In this document: in pieces, positions 7,709-15,867 of the stretch
Layout of the letters: every line of letters begins with the position of its first letter
How positions within the stretch are numbered: position 1 is the first letter of the stretch
From: an uncultured Collinsella sp.
GTDB lineage: Bacteria > Actinomycetota > Coriobacteriia > Coriobacteriales > Coriobacteriaceae
Direction: 5' to 3'
Assembly (NCBI GenBank): GCA_902496275.1
Contig: CABVAC010000008.1
Span: 1-64,000, forward strand
Length of the DNA stretch: 64,000 nucleotides
Translations under genes and position numbers: made by a program
The notes under the pieces: model-generated
What the model saw: only the letters and a program-made list of their open reading frames with translations
Databases searched by the model: none
Told to the model about the DNA's origin: nothing

Positions 7709-9499
7709 ATGCGTCGCAATATCTTTCTGGGTTTTGGTTGTAGCGGCTATCGCTCCTTTTTCGGAAGTGAAGACTCGCGCTTCGGTCCATTTGATAAAGT
7801 CCAAGTCCTAGCGGGACAGAATAACTGCGGAAAATCGTCTCTTGTTGATTTTGTTATTAAGGCAATGACATCCATTGACCAAAGAGGGGAAATCGCCCGC
7901 AATCGCTATCCCTTCACTAGGGAAGATGCGCCCTTGCTGCTGAAATCAGCGGGGGCAAATGACCCGTTGACTATTTCCCTGTGTATAGATCGATCTGTTT
8001 TATTGGAGTCCTCCAGTTTAAAGCGACCTTCTGGAGATAAGCGGATGGCAGAGCTTTCTGAGTTATTTTCCCGTCCGCCGTATATATCAAACGATGGAGA
8101 TGGCGTTTGGCTTGACTTTCTAACGGCGTCGCCGGCTGCTGGGTCGTCTTTAGTAAATGATCTGATTGCGTCTTTCTCGCAGTATAAAAGTGCAGGCTTG
8201 TCTATGGACCTGAATCGCTGCTCCCTTGATCCTCTCCAACACGGCGGTGATGACGAATCGTGCTATGCCGACATAATCCGCAGTATTGTTCCGTGGGGGA
8301 ATATCCCTCGCTTTGTTAAGGTCGATGCAATTAGGTCGGTTGAAGACGATGATTTTCCAGATCGCGATGTCGATCTTTGCAGCGGACGCGGTCTTCCAAC
8401 AGCTTTGCTTCGCTTGTTTAATCCGGAGCGTTCAAATCATGCTCGGGCAGAAGCGCGGCTGAATAAGCTGCAAGGATTCGTGCGCGATGTCATGAACGAC
8501 CCCCGTGCCTCTCTGCTTGTTTCGCATGAAAGCCATGAGATATCTCTTAAGACTTCCGATGCCGATTACCTGCCGCTTGAATCTTTGGGTACGGGAGTTA
8601 CGGAGCTCGTAATTCTCGCTTCGATTATTGCTTGCAACGACAACAGCATTATCTGTATTGAAGAACCCGAAATTCATCTGCACCCGGCTCTGCAGGCGAG
8701 GTTTATGAAATACCTTCTCGAGGACGATTCAAACCGATTTATCATCACTACGCATTCTCCAACTGTTATTAACTATCCTGGCGTTCAGGTTGCCCATGTG
8801 TCTAAGACAAATGGAGTTTCTGGATGCAGACAGCTTGACGGTCTGGGTTGTGCTCGCGATTTGCTTGATGATTTGGGGGTCAAGGCCTCCGATCTGTTGC
8901 AAGCAAACTTTGTAGTGTGGGTTGAGGGGCCCTCGGACCGCGTGTACCTGAATTATTGGATTAAGAGATGGTCTGATGAGCATAACATTTCGCTCGAAGA
9001 AGGTATTCATTACAGTGCAATGATTTACGGTGGCAAGTTGCTGAATGCACTAGATGCAAGTGCTGGCGAAGATATCCCCGCGGAGCTGATATCCCTCTTT
9101 AGAATCAATACTCATTTCTGCGTGCTGATGGATTCTGATAAGAAATCCTCTCATTCGAGACTTAATTCAACCAAGCGACGCATTATTGACGAGTGCACAC
9201 AGAACGGCGCAATGTCGTGGGTTACCTGGGGCGCAACAATTGAGAACTATGTTCCAGAAGATGTGCTTGCAGCTTCGATTGAGAAATGTTATTCGGGTAA
9301 AAAATGGGAGCATCCCCTTGGTGACAGATTTATTTGCCCGCTGAGCTTTACGTTTAAGGGTGGGAAAACGCATCCAGATAAAATTAGGATTGCAAGGACT
9401 GCCTGTGGGGCCGGTTTTTCTCCGTTGGGTGATGCAATGAAACGCGTGGCAGAGTTGTGCGATCTGATATGTGCGGCCAATGACGTTGAAACGCAGTAG
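7709..9499 (+). CDS. OLD-family ATPase/TOPRIM nuclease
   Basis: 596 aa from the ATG at 7709, chosen because a GGGGGG ribosome site sits 10 nt upstream and the N-terminus then begins directly with the ABC-type strand; an ATG at 7643 would add 22 residues unlike the family. The ABC ATPase part shows Walker A GQNNCGKS (36-43), Walker B IICIEEPE (314-321) and the H-loop TTHSP. The TOPRIM part shows VEGPSD (405-410) and MDSD (D475, D477), then IENY. OLD proteins are DNA nucleases gated by nucleotide; relatives are the GajA subunit of Gabija and ATPases of other defence pairs. The next gene is not a helicase, so this is not Gabija. A short gap separates it from the partner gene at 9544. Confidence 0.85.
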   Translation: MRRNIFLGFGCSGYRSFFGSEDSRFGPFDKVQVLAGQNNCGKSSLVDFVIKAMTSIDQRGEIARNRYPFTREDAPLLLKSAGANDPLTISLCIDRSVLLESSSLKRPSGDKRMAELSELFSRPPYISNDGDGVWLDFLTASPAAGSSLVNDLIASFSQYKSAGLSMDLNRCSLDPLQHGGDDESCYADIIRSIVPWGNIPRFVKVDAIRSVEDDDFPDRDVDLCSGRGLPTALLRLFNPERSNHARAEARLNKLQGFVRDVMNDPRASLLVSHESHEISLKTSDADYLPLESLGTGVTELVILASIIACNDNSIICIEEPEIHLHPALQARFMKYLLEDDSNRFIITTHSPTVINYPGVQVAHVSKTNGVSGCRQLDGLGCARDLLDDLGVKASDLLQANFVVWVEGPSDRVYLNYWIKRWSDEHNISLEEGIHYSAMIYGGKLLNALDASAGEDIPAELISLFRINTHFCVLMDSDKKSSHSRLNSTKRRIIDECTQNGAMSWVTWGATIENYVPEDVLAASIEKCYSGKKWEHPLGDRFICPLSFTFKGGKTHPDKIRIARTACGAGFSPLGDAMKRVAELCDLICAANDVETQ

Positions 9500-9543
9500 G
9501 TGAATTATCGACCTGTCAATCATGATTGAGGGGTGCGGCAGCT

Positions 9544-10554
9544 TTGGACAATAGCGTTGCGTATGAGTTGTATCTATACACGATTGATACTTACAAGAGA
9601 CTTGCCAGCACGCTTCCACTTGATGAGAGGCTTGCCCGTTTCGATCCTAATTGCTTTTCGAAATTAGGTGAACTTGAGCTTGGGGATGAAGCGTTTGCTG
9701 CGGTCTCGGTGCGTCTTATGCTGCAGCGCAAGTATTTTGTGCGCGGAAAGGACTTGTTTCTCAGGAGGCTGCTCAAGTCTGCTGAACGGGACTTCGCTTC
9801 TAGTAAGGATGTGATTGAATCCTTGCTGGATAGTCTTGATGCCCTTAATAGCCAATCAATTGAGTTTGCCTTTGGGGACGGCAAGGTTGTCGAGGGTGCC
9901 TTTGCAAACGTCGAAGATGTAATGTACGGAGTGCTGATGCACGCGGATATAACGCGGGCAGAGAACCTCGTCTCTGTTCCCGAACACATGAGACTGGTCG
10001 CCCTGGCACCGTATATCGCGGGGAGAGAACAGATTTTGCTGCAGTTCTCTGAGTTCCTTCTTAATGCTGGAATCAAGCCGCTATCGAGGAAAGAGGAAGC
10101 ATCGGCAACTGTTTCGTTTGAATCAAAAGACGCTTGTCGCCAGATTGAGAATTCGCCATTTTGGCGAAATCTTCGCGGTAGAGATCTTGGGGATGAGGAC
10201 ATTGAGAAAAAGGTTCAGCAAGGTTCGCGCGATGATTTAGAGATAATCACCGCTGTTCTACTATTCAAAGAGGCGCTTGGCAGAAGGCCCCTGGACCCCA
10301 GCGAACTCAATTCCCTTGTCGCACGGGAGACCATTTTCAGATGGGGTGATTATTTGCAAGCCGCCGAGCTTTTGGAAGGGGATTATGGAATGAGCACTCT
10401 TGTTCGGTATCAAGAGGACGGCTCGGCCCTCGTAAAGCTTCTCCCAAACGTTCGAGAACCGTTTCTGATTGAGGGACCGCAGCTCATCGAGGGCGGGCAT
10501 GAAATAGTTCTGGTGAAGCGGAACGGCATTTGGAAGATATGGGCTATGAGGTGA
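9544..10554 (+). CDS. unrecognised partner of the OLD-family nuclease
   Basis: About 336 aa. I do not recognise a family. There is no signal peptide or membrane segment. Residues 1-200 look helical and charged; the last ~60 residues turn to short strands (ALVKLLPN, HEIVLVKRNGIWKIWAM), suggesting a small beta domain. The start at TTG 9544 is preferred because a GAGGGG site ends 10 nt upstream; an earlier in-frame TTG at 9526 has none. It begins 44 nt after the OLD gene on the same strand with similar AT-rich composition, and the two are probably one operon. In OLD-based defence systems the second gene commonly supplies the effector or trigger sensor, so it is a candidate for that role, without direct support. 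Confidence 0.65.
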   Translation: MDNSVAYELYLYTIDTYKRLASTLPLDERLARFDPNCFSKLGELELGDEAFAAVSVRLMLQRKYFVRGKDLFLRRLLKSAERDFASSKDVIESLLDSLDALNSQSIEFAFGDGKVVEGAFANVEDVMYGVLMHADITRAENLVSVPEHMRLVALAPYIAGREQILLQFSEFLLNAGIKPLSRKEEASATVSFESKDACRQIENSPFWRNLRGRDLGDEDIEKKVQQGSRDDLEIITAVLLFKEALGRRPLDPSELNSLVARETIFRWGDYLQAAELLEGDYGMSTLVRYQEDGSALVKLLPNVREPFLIEGPQLIEGGHEIVLVKRNGIWKIWAMR

Positions 10555-10599
10555 CTCTTTTCATCTAGTTTGGACGGCCTTTTATCCATTGGCGGGCGA

Positions 10600-11211
10600 C
10601 GTATCACTTCTTTTGCAATTTAACAGCCACATAGCGAGTACGGCCACGCCCAGTCATATGATTCCCGGCGCTAAATAGCAAATCACTGACGTGGGCGCAT
10701 GGACCGCGTCTTCGAGAGTCGCAACAGTTGACGAGGAATCGTCGCGTAGGGATATAAAGAATCTGGTGAGTGCGTTAGCCAGAGATGGCTTTACCGGGTT
10801 GCCGATGGTGGAGCCGGGCGCTGGAAAAGTTCTTTGTCTTGTGACGATATGTTAAGATCGATACCGTTCAGTTCCCGGATCCGCGGGTCGGTGTAGTTGG
10901 CGTTGTAGATTGTCGTGTGCACGTCTTCAACAAAGCGGCTTCGCCTGTTTTCGGTTTCTTGATGGCATGGAAGCTCATCTTTTCTTGTTCCCCCAGGTCT
11001 CTTAAATTGCCTCGTCGAGAAGTTCTACAAAGAGCCTACTGTGACTTGCCAACTCATACACTGCAGTATAGCTTGCGCCCGCTTTCGCCTCGTGCCAGGC
11101 AAGCGGATCGTAGTAGGCGAGAACATTCAATACTGGAAGAAGGCATTGATATGGGAAGTGCCGTGCCTTTTTGCCACCAAAATGCCCACCGTGCTTAATG
11201 GCGTAATTCAT
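10600..11211 (-). pseudogene. decayed minus-strand coding remnant
   Basis: No intact gene fits between 10555 and 11521. On the minus strand three successive short frames read like protein: 11211-11002 (69 aa, starting MNYAIKHGGHFGGKKARHF), then a different frame over about 10955-10820 containing FVEDVHTTIYNANYTDP, then a third over about 10815-10665 containing SLANALTRFFISLRDD. The frame changes look like decay of one or two genes. I cannot name the family. Overlapping plus-strand frames here have no ribosome sites and look like shadows. Confidence 0.3.
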
Positions 11212-11266
11212 AAGATTTGTTATGGTCTCGGCCGGCTAGTTACGGGCTGATTTCCTCAATCAAGGG

Positions 11267-11395
11267 GAGATGGTGTAGAGTATTTTCCTACAATACAAAA
11301 GCTCTTCGGGAGCTTTAAGGGCGACGCTTTCTGTTAGAGAGTGTTGCCCTTTTTTCATGCATGTAATGTGCGACGTGCTTGCTAAACGCCATTCC
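11267..11395 (+). repeat. structured ~130-nt element, copy 2
   Basis: Begins with the same GAGATGGTGTAG as 6162 and stays alignable to about 11395. A hairpin pairs 11298-11305 with 11309-11316 around TCG. It is followed by a 14-bp stem (11318-11331 with 11337-11350) and a run of T, a clear intrinsic-terminator form. Differences from copy 1 preserve pairing: two G-U pairs of the small hairpin in copy 1 are C-G and U-A here. It lies between the decayed stretch and the RloA promoter. Confidence 0.6.
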
Positions 11396-11461
11396 GGCAA
11401 TGGGATGGTCGAGTGTGGGCGGTTTGCACCTTGCGCCTGCTGTCATTGGTGTAGCAAGCAC

Positions 11462-11489
11462 TTGATTTAGCCTACTTAAAGTCTATAAT
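11462..11489 (+). promoter_or_regulatory. promoter of rloAB
   Basis: TTGATT (11462-11467), a 16-nt spacer, and a consensus TATAAT (11484-11489). Transcription would start near 11496, leaving a leader of only about 25-45 nt before the AAA ATPase gene. Confidence 0.7.
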
Positions 11490-11521
11490 CAAAGAAAAAC
11501 TCTGATATACCTTTTAAAACA

Positions 11522-12760
11522 ATGAAAAGAATGTTGAGTACCATGCTTTGCCAGTTCACCTTCAGGAACTATAGATCCTATCGCGACGAGACCGAGCTTT
11601 CCATGCAGGCAACATCGATGAGGGAGTTCGAGCGTTCCCTCATAGAGTGCCCTGACGGGCAGAATTTCCTTCCGGTAGCTGCGGTGTACGGGCCTAACGC
11701 TGGCGGCAAGTCTAACCTGCTCGAAGCTCTTGACTATATTCGTTCGGCGGTGGCAAGGCCGATCAGATTGTTGTCTGCCAGCACTGATGTGCCAGAAGGT
11801 AACCGCTCTTCGATACCCCGTTGCTCTGCGTTCGAGTTCGATGACGTGTCGGCTGCTAAGCCCACCGAGTTCGAGCTCTACTATCGCGCAGGTGAGCATG
11901 AGTACCGCTATGCCCTGTCCGTGCATGCGGACGAGATTGTGTCCGAAGGACTGTGGCGGCGCAAATTGGGGGCGTCACGCACAGCGATGCTGTTCGAGCG
12001 CGAGGGCACAGGGGTTGAGCTTGGTCCCACTCTGCGTAAGCTTGTCACGGCTGCGAGATTCAACCCGAGCCTGCCGTACCTGTCGTTTCTCTGCATCAAC
12101 TTTGACGCGCCGGTGGTCAAGGAGGCTGCCAGCTGGTTTCTTGACGGGGTGTTCCTGAACTATAACAGCTCCTATCTGGAGCAGATGCTCGAACAATTGC
12201 TCGACGAGGATGACTCACCCGAGGTCACGCGTTTTTTGTGCGCCGTTGATGTGCGTATTGATGGCTTCAGAGTGGAGAGGGCGCCGGAGTGGCGCGGCCA
12301 GCGCGTCTTCGTGAGGCACGAGGTGGGCGACAAGGCGTACGAGCTGCGTTTATCCGAGGAATCTGCCGGAACCCAGAAGCTCATGGGGTTGGCTGCGTAT
12401 CTGATGACAGCGCTTGAGCGTGGTGGCACCGTTGTGGTAGACGAGCTCGACGCCAAACTGCACCCGAAGCTTCTTCGCTATGTGATTCTGCTGTTTAAGG
12501 ATCCTGAGGTCAACAAGAGTGGCGCGCAGCTCATCTTCTCGTCCCAGGATGTGTCAACCATGCGAAACGATGTGTTCCGCCGTGACGAGATATGGTTCGC
12601 TGCGCGCGGCGAGGGGGAGGCGAGCCAACTGTGGTCTCTCGCCGACATCCACGAGGCAAACGGTAATCTGGTAAGCAAGAACGCGGCTCTCGACAAGCAA
12701 TACCTGTCTGGTCGCTACGGCGCCGATCCGTATCTCACCCGCATCGAAGAGTGGGATTAG
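11522..12760 (+). CDS. rloA: RloA-like AAA/ABC ATPase
   Basis: 412 aa as given; the ATG at 11543 (MLCQFTFRNYRSYRDE) is an equally likely start, since family members begin this way and neither has a strong ribosome site. An AAA_21/SMC-like ATPase with Walker A GPNAGGKSN (about 57-65), signature-like ESAGTQKLMG, Walker B TVVVDELDAKLHP and a following SSQD switch region. RloA proteins pair with RloB and are found in restriction and defence loci, where the ATPase is thought to sense infection and license the partner nuclease. The next gene, one nucleotide downstream, is RloB. GC content is nearer the chromosome than that of the other modules, suggesting a different origin or a longer residence. 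Confidence 0.85.
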   Translation: MKRMLSTMLCQFTFRNYRSYRDETELSMQATSMREFERSLIECPDGQNFLPVAAVYGPNAGGKSNLLEALDYIRSAVARPIRLLSASTDVPEGNRSSIPRCSAFEFDDVSAAKPTEFELYYRAGEHEYRYALSVHADEIVSEGLWRRKLGASRTAMLFEREGTGVELGPTLRKLVTAARFNPSLPYLSFLCINFDAPVVKEAASWFLDGVFLNYNSSYLEQMLEQLLDEDDSPEVTRFLCAVDVRIDGFRVERAPEWRGQRVFVRHEVGDKAYELRLSEESAGTQKLMGLAAYLMTALERGGTVVVDELDAKLHPKLLRYVILLFKDPEVNKSGAQLIFSSQDVSTMRNDVFRRDEIWFAARGEGEASQLWSLADIHEANGNLVSKNAALDKQYLSGRYGADPYLTRIEEWD

Positions 12761-12761
12761 C

Positions 12762-13382
12762 ATGCTGGCGAAGAAGTCGAAGGGCTGGCGTAGCGGCAAG
12801 CGCGAGGGCAAGGAGACCGAGCCTCGCTACTTTGAGGGTGTGCGTGCGGCGTTGGGCGCGGCGAACGAGCGTAAGGTTGCCATTGTCGTTAAGGGGACCG
12901 GCAAACACACGCTTGACCTACTTGACTTCGCCGTCGAACACTGCCGCTATGCGCCCGAGACATTCGACCATGTGTGGCTCGTGTATGACAAGGATGACTT
13001 TCCTGCGTCCGACTTTGACGCGATGGAGCGCAAATGCAACGAGCTCTCCGACGGTTCGAGGACCTTCCATGCGTTGTGGTCGAACCCCTGCTTCGAGCTG
13101 TGGCCGCTTCTGCACTTTCGCTACACGACCGCGCATATGTCCGCGTCCGACTGCCAGCATGTCCTCGCGCAGGAGATGTCGAGAGACCTGGGCATCGAGT
13201 ACCGCAAGAACTTGGACGGGCTGTTCGAGGTGGTGGACGGCAAACGAGGCGAGGCATTGCAGCGTGTTGGGCGCCTCGTCACATACCATAGGGGGCTGGG
13301 TAACGTTAAGCCATCTGCGCAAAACCCTGCAACCAAGGTGGGCGAAATTTTCGATGTAATCGGGCCGTATCTGGTTGGCTAG
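12762..13382 (+). CDS. rloB: RloB-family protein (TOPRIM-like nuclease partner)
   Basis: 206 aa, the usual size for RloB. Recognisable blocks are EGKETEPRYF (about 15-25), the acidic WLVYDKDDFP (about 71-80) and SNPCFELWPLLHF (about 105-118). The E and DxDD arrangement resembles a small TOPRIM-type metal site, and the family is treated as the effector of RloAB-type ATPase pairs. The ATG lies one nucleotide after the rloA stop, so expression is coupled. It is the last gene of the accessory region; the exopolysaccharide cluster begins 346 nt later. Confidence 0.85.
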   Translation: MLAKKSKGWRSGKREGKETEPRYFEGVRAALGAANERKVAIVVKGTGKHTLDLLDFAVEHCRYAPETFDHVWLVYDKDDFPASDFDAMERKCNELSDGSRTFHALWSNPCFELWPLLHFRYTTAHMSASDCQHVLAQEMSRDLGIEYRKNLDGLFEVVDGKRGEALQRVGRLVTYHRGLGNVKPSAQNPATKVGEIFDVIGPYLVG

Positions 13383-13665
13383 TCGAGTCTGTGGATTGGC
13401 TTTCCGGTTAGGGCGATTGGCGGATTATGATGCGCGATTGCAAATCCGGTGCGTAGGAGAAGTGCGGAGAAAAATCGAAACTCGCCGAGCATAGCCCGAT
13501 TTCAGGCAACAAAACCGCAGGTCGCGGGTGCCCAAAACTAGGGTCTGGTCGACAGGTCTCGGTTTTTCACCCCACTTCCGAATTGGTCGCTCATTTAGCA
13601 CTCTTGATGTCCCCACATCCTCTAAAAAAGTTCTTAAAACAGCCTTAAAGGCGTTCCAACTCGCG
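13383..13665. other. gene-free stretch between the defence island and the pel cluster
   Basis: No credible gene on either strand; the minus-strand frame that crosses it (13784-13425) runs into pelD and lacks a ribosome site. The motif AAAAAAGTTCTT occurs at 13624-13635 and again just upstream of the tRNA-Asn promoter at 48164-48175. The promoter of the pel cluster follows directly. Confidence 0.5.
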
Positions 13666-13694
13666 TTGACAGCGTAAAATACGCATGTTTGACT
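13666..13694 (+). promoter_or_regulatory. pel cluster promoter with an operator-like inverted repeat
   Basis: TTGACA (13666-13671), 17-nt spacer, and a weak -10 TTGACT (13689-13694) preceded by an extended TGT. The spacer holds a 13-nt inverted repeat, GCGTA-AAA-TACGC (13672-13684), well placed for a repressor or activator. A strong GGGGAGGAG ribosome site follows at 13714-13722. Confidence 0.5.
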
Positions 13695-13728
13695 ATGACA
13701 GAAGTGGATTTTAGGGGAGGAGTACGCC

Positions 13729-15867
13729 ATGGAGGTGCTGGTTGTTGGCAACACCGCATATGTTGACGATGACTTTTGTGCCAAGGCGTTCCCCGGGGAC
13801 CACGTTAAGGTCGTCGCTGCCGCGGAAGCGCGCCGCGACGAGTCGTCGCCCCATGCCTCGTGGAAAGAGCTCCTCCAGCACCTGGATCAGGCCTACGAGT
13901 TCGACCGCGTGGTTTACCTGTCTAATTACCTTACCCCGCATACCGATTCCGTGGGCGATATCGAGCTGCTGCGCTCGGTCTTTCGTACGTGCGCGGGTCG
14001 CCGGGTCCAACTGCTGTATGTAGCGGGGCCCGCGGGTGCCGAGGGTGCCGCCGATGCCGCGGGGCGAACGGGCAAGGGCATTATCGCGCACGCAGCCAAC
14101 GACCTGTGCCGCTACTACGCTGCTCGCGAGGGCGTTCAGACCAAGATCCTGCGCGTGCCGTTCCTCTATACCGCGTCTGCCGCGCTGGAGGACCCGTTTT
14201 TGGTGCCGATGTTCGACGCATGCTCAACCGGATCGGCCGCTCTGCAGGGCGCGCAGGATGCGGCGTTTCCCCTGCTGTGTGCCGAGGAGCTTTCGGTGCT
14301 GGTACGCCGTATCTTCGACAGCTGGAATGCTAACTTTGAGACGCTCGACGTAGTCGATACCTTCCATCACACGGTGGGTGAGGTGGGCGACGCCCTCAAG
14401 GCGCTGTTCCCAGGGCTCTCAGTTGCCTATGGCGATTCTGCCGGCTACGCCCTGCCCGCCAGCGACGTCGCTCGCGTGCGCTATGGCTGGTTTCAGCGCT
14501 ACGACTTGCTGCGCGACCTCTCGACCATTCAGGCTCGCTGGGATGCTGGCCGTGCAAAGAAGGTCAACCCCTTGCGCGCGGCCATCGACCGCATTCAAAT
14601 GCGCACGCTGCCTGTCAAATGCCTGGAGACGGCAGCCGCCTGGGTGCTCTTTGAAGTGCTGGAGCGCTTGTTCTCCCAATCGACCCAGCTCAACGTGCTC
14701 GATTATCGCCTGCTCTACGTGGTGCTGATCGGCACGCTGTATGGCTTGGATTTTGGCCTGGTTGCGGCGCTGCTGGCGTCGGTGGGTTTGGCTGCGAGTT
14801 ACTTTACTCTGTACGGCTATACCTTCCAGGGCCTGTTCTACGAGCCGTCCAACTGGCTGCCGTTTATTGCGTACTTTGTTGTGGGTGCCGTGTGCGGCTA
14901 TGTGCAGCTGCGCAACAGCGAAGCCATTAGGGCGGAGCGCGATCAAAACGAGCTCGTGCGCAACCGCAATACGTTCCTTACGCAGCTCTATCACGACGCG
15001 ATCGAGGACAAGCGTGCGTACAGGCGCCAGATCGTGGGTCGCCACGACAGCTTTGGCAAGATCTTTGCCGTGACGCAGGAGCTCGACGTGCTCAACCCTC
15101 GCGACATCTATCGCAAGTGCTGCGAGCTTCTGGGCGAGATCCTCGAGAACGATTCGGTGGCGATCTACCATGTTTCGGGCGGGGCATTTGCACGCCTGGT
15201 GGCGGCAAGTCCCGCGATTGCCGAAGATGCCGCACGTTCGCTCACGCTTGAGCAGCTTGCACCTCTTTTGAGCGACGGGGGTCGTTCGAACCTGTGGGTG
15301 AACCGCGAACTGATGCCGGGGCTTCCCATGTTTGGATATACGATCGAGCGCGATGGGGCACCCGCCGTGTTGATCTTTGTGCGTCGCGCGGCCGAAAACC
15401 AAATGACCCTCTATTACCAAAACCTGTTCCGCATCTTGTGTGGCCTGGTCGAAAGCGCGCTGGGCCGTGCCTTTGACTATGAGGCGGTGGCACAGGATAA
15501 ACGCTGCGTTGACGGCACTTGCGTGCTCAAGCAGGCTGCCTTTGGCCAAGAGCTCGCGGCCGAGCAGGCGCTGGCAGATGGCAAGATGGGGAGTTTTTTG
15601 CTCCTGCGCGTGGTACCAGGCATGGAGCCTATCGGCGAGCTGGTGGGCGCGATTGGGTCGGCGATCCGCGAGAGCGATGCGGCGGGCCTGATCGACGGCG
15701 ACGTGCTCTACCTGCTTATGCGCCAGGCAAAGGCATGCGATCTGCCCATTATCCGCGAGCGCCTGAGCGAAAAGCAGATTGAGGTGGAGCCCGTCGACGG
15801 CGAGGATATCGTGGCGCTGTTGCAGCACATCTCTTACACCGGTGACGGTGAGGGGGGTGCCGCTTGA
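13729..15867 (+). CDS. pelD: PelD-like regulator: SDR domain, membrane segments, GAF and degenerate GGDEF
   Basis: 712 aa. Residues 1-270 resemble an NAD-dependent epimerase/SDR Rossmann domain (start EVLVVGNTAYV). About 300-395 holds several membrane helices, followed by a coiled coil (395-430), a GAF domain (about 447-590) and a C-terminal GGDEF-like domain (about 595-705). The active-site position reads DGDVL (656-660) instead of GGDEF, so no cyclase activity is expected, but RESD (647-650) lies exactly five residues before it, the spacing of the c-di-GMP inhibitory site. PelD is the inner-membrane c-di-GMP receptor of Pel synthesis, so control by c-di-GMP is plausible here. ATG with a strong ribosome site. 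The stop overlaps the start of pelE by 4 nt. Confidence 0.85.
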   Translation: MEVLVVGNTAYVDDDFCAKAFPGDHVKVVAAAEARRDESSPHASWKELLQHLDQAYEFDRVVYLSNYLTPHTDSVGDIELLRSVFRTCAGRRVQLLYVAGPAGAEGAADAAGRTGKGIIAHAANDLCRYYAAREGVQTKILRVPFLYTASAALEDPFLVPMFDACSTGSAALQGAQDAAFPLLCAEELSVLVRRIFDSWNANFETLDVVDTFHHTVGEVGDALKALFPGLSVAYGDSAGYALPASDVARVRYGWFQRYDLLRDLSTIQARWDAGRAKKVNPLRAAIDRIQMRTLPVKCLETAAAWVLFEVLERLFSQSTQLNVLDYRLLYVVLIGTLYGLDFGLVAALLASVGLAASYFTLYGYTFQGLFYEPSNWLPFIAYFVVGAVCGYVQLRNSEAIRAERDQNELVRNRNTFLTQLYHDAIEDKRAYRRQIVGRHDSFGKIFAVTQELDVLNPRDIYRKCCELLGEILENDSVAIYHVSGGAFARLVAASPAIAEDAARSLTLEQLAPLLSDGGRSNLWVNRELMPGLPMFGYTIERDGAPAVLIFVRRAAENQMTLYYQNLFRILCGLVESALGRAFDYEAVAQDKRCVDGTCVLKQAAFGQELAAEQALADGKMGSFLLLRVVPGMEPIGELVGAIGSAIRESDAAGLIDGDVLYLLMRQAKACDLPIIRERLSEKQIEVEPVDGEDIVALLQHISYTGDGEGGAA

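Noticed and set aside
7709..10554. Gabija (GajA-GajB) assignment for the OLD pair
   Set aside because: The second gene has no helicase motifs and is too short for GajB.
10917..11250. two plus-strand frames of 93 and 69 codons
   Set aside because: No ribosome sites, no domain, and they overlap minus-strand frames that look more like decayed protein.
1..13400. CRISPR array or integrase/attachment site explaining the island
   Set aside because: No regularly spaced repeats, recombinase gene or tRNA-flanked direct repeat was seen in the window; the left boundary lies outside it.
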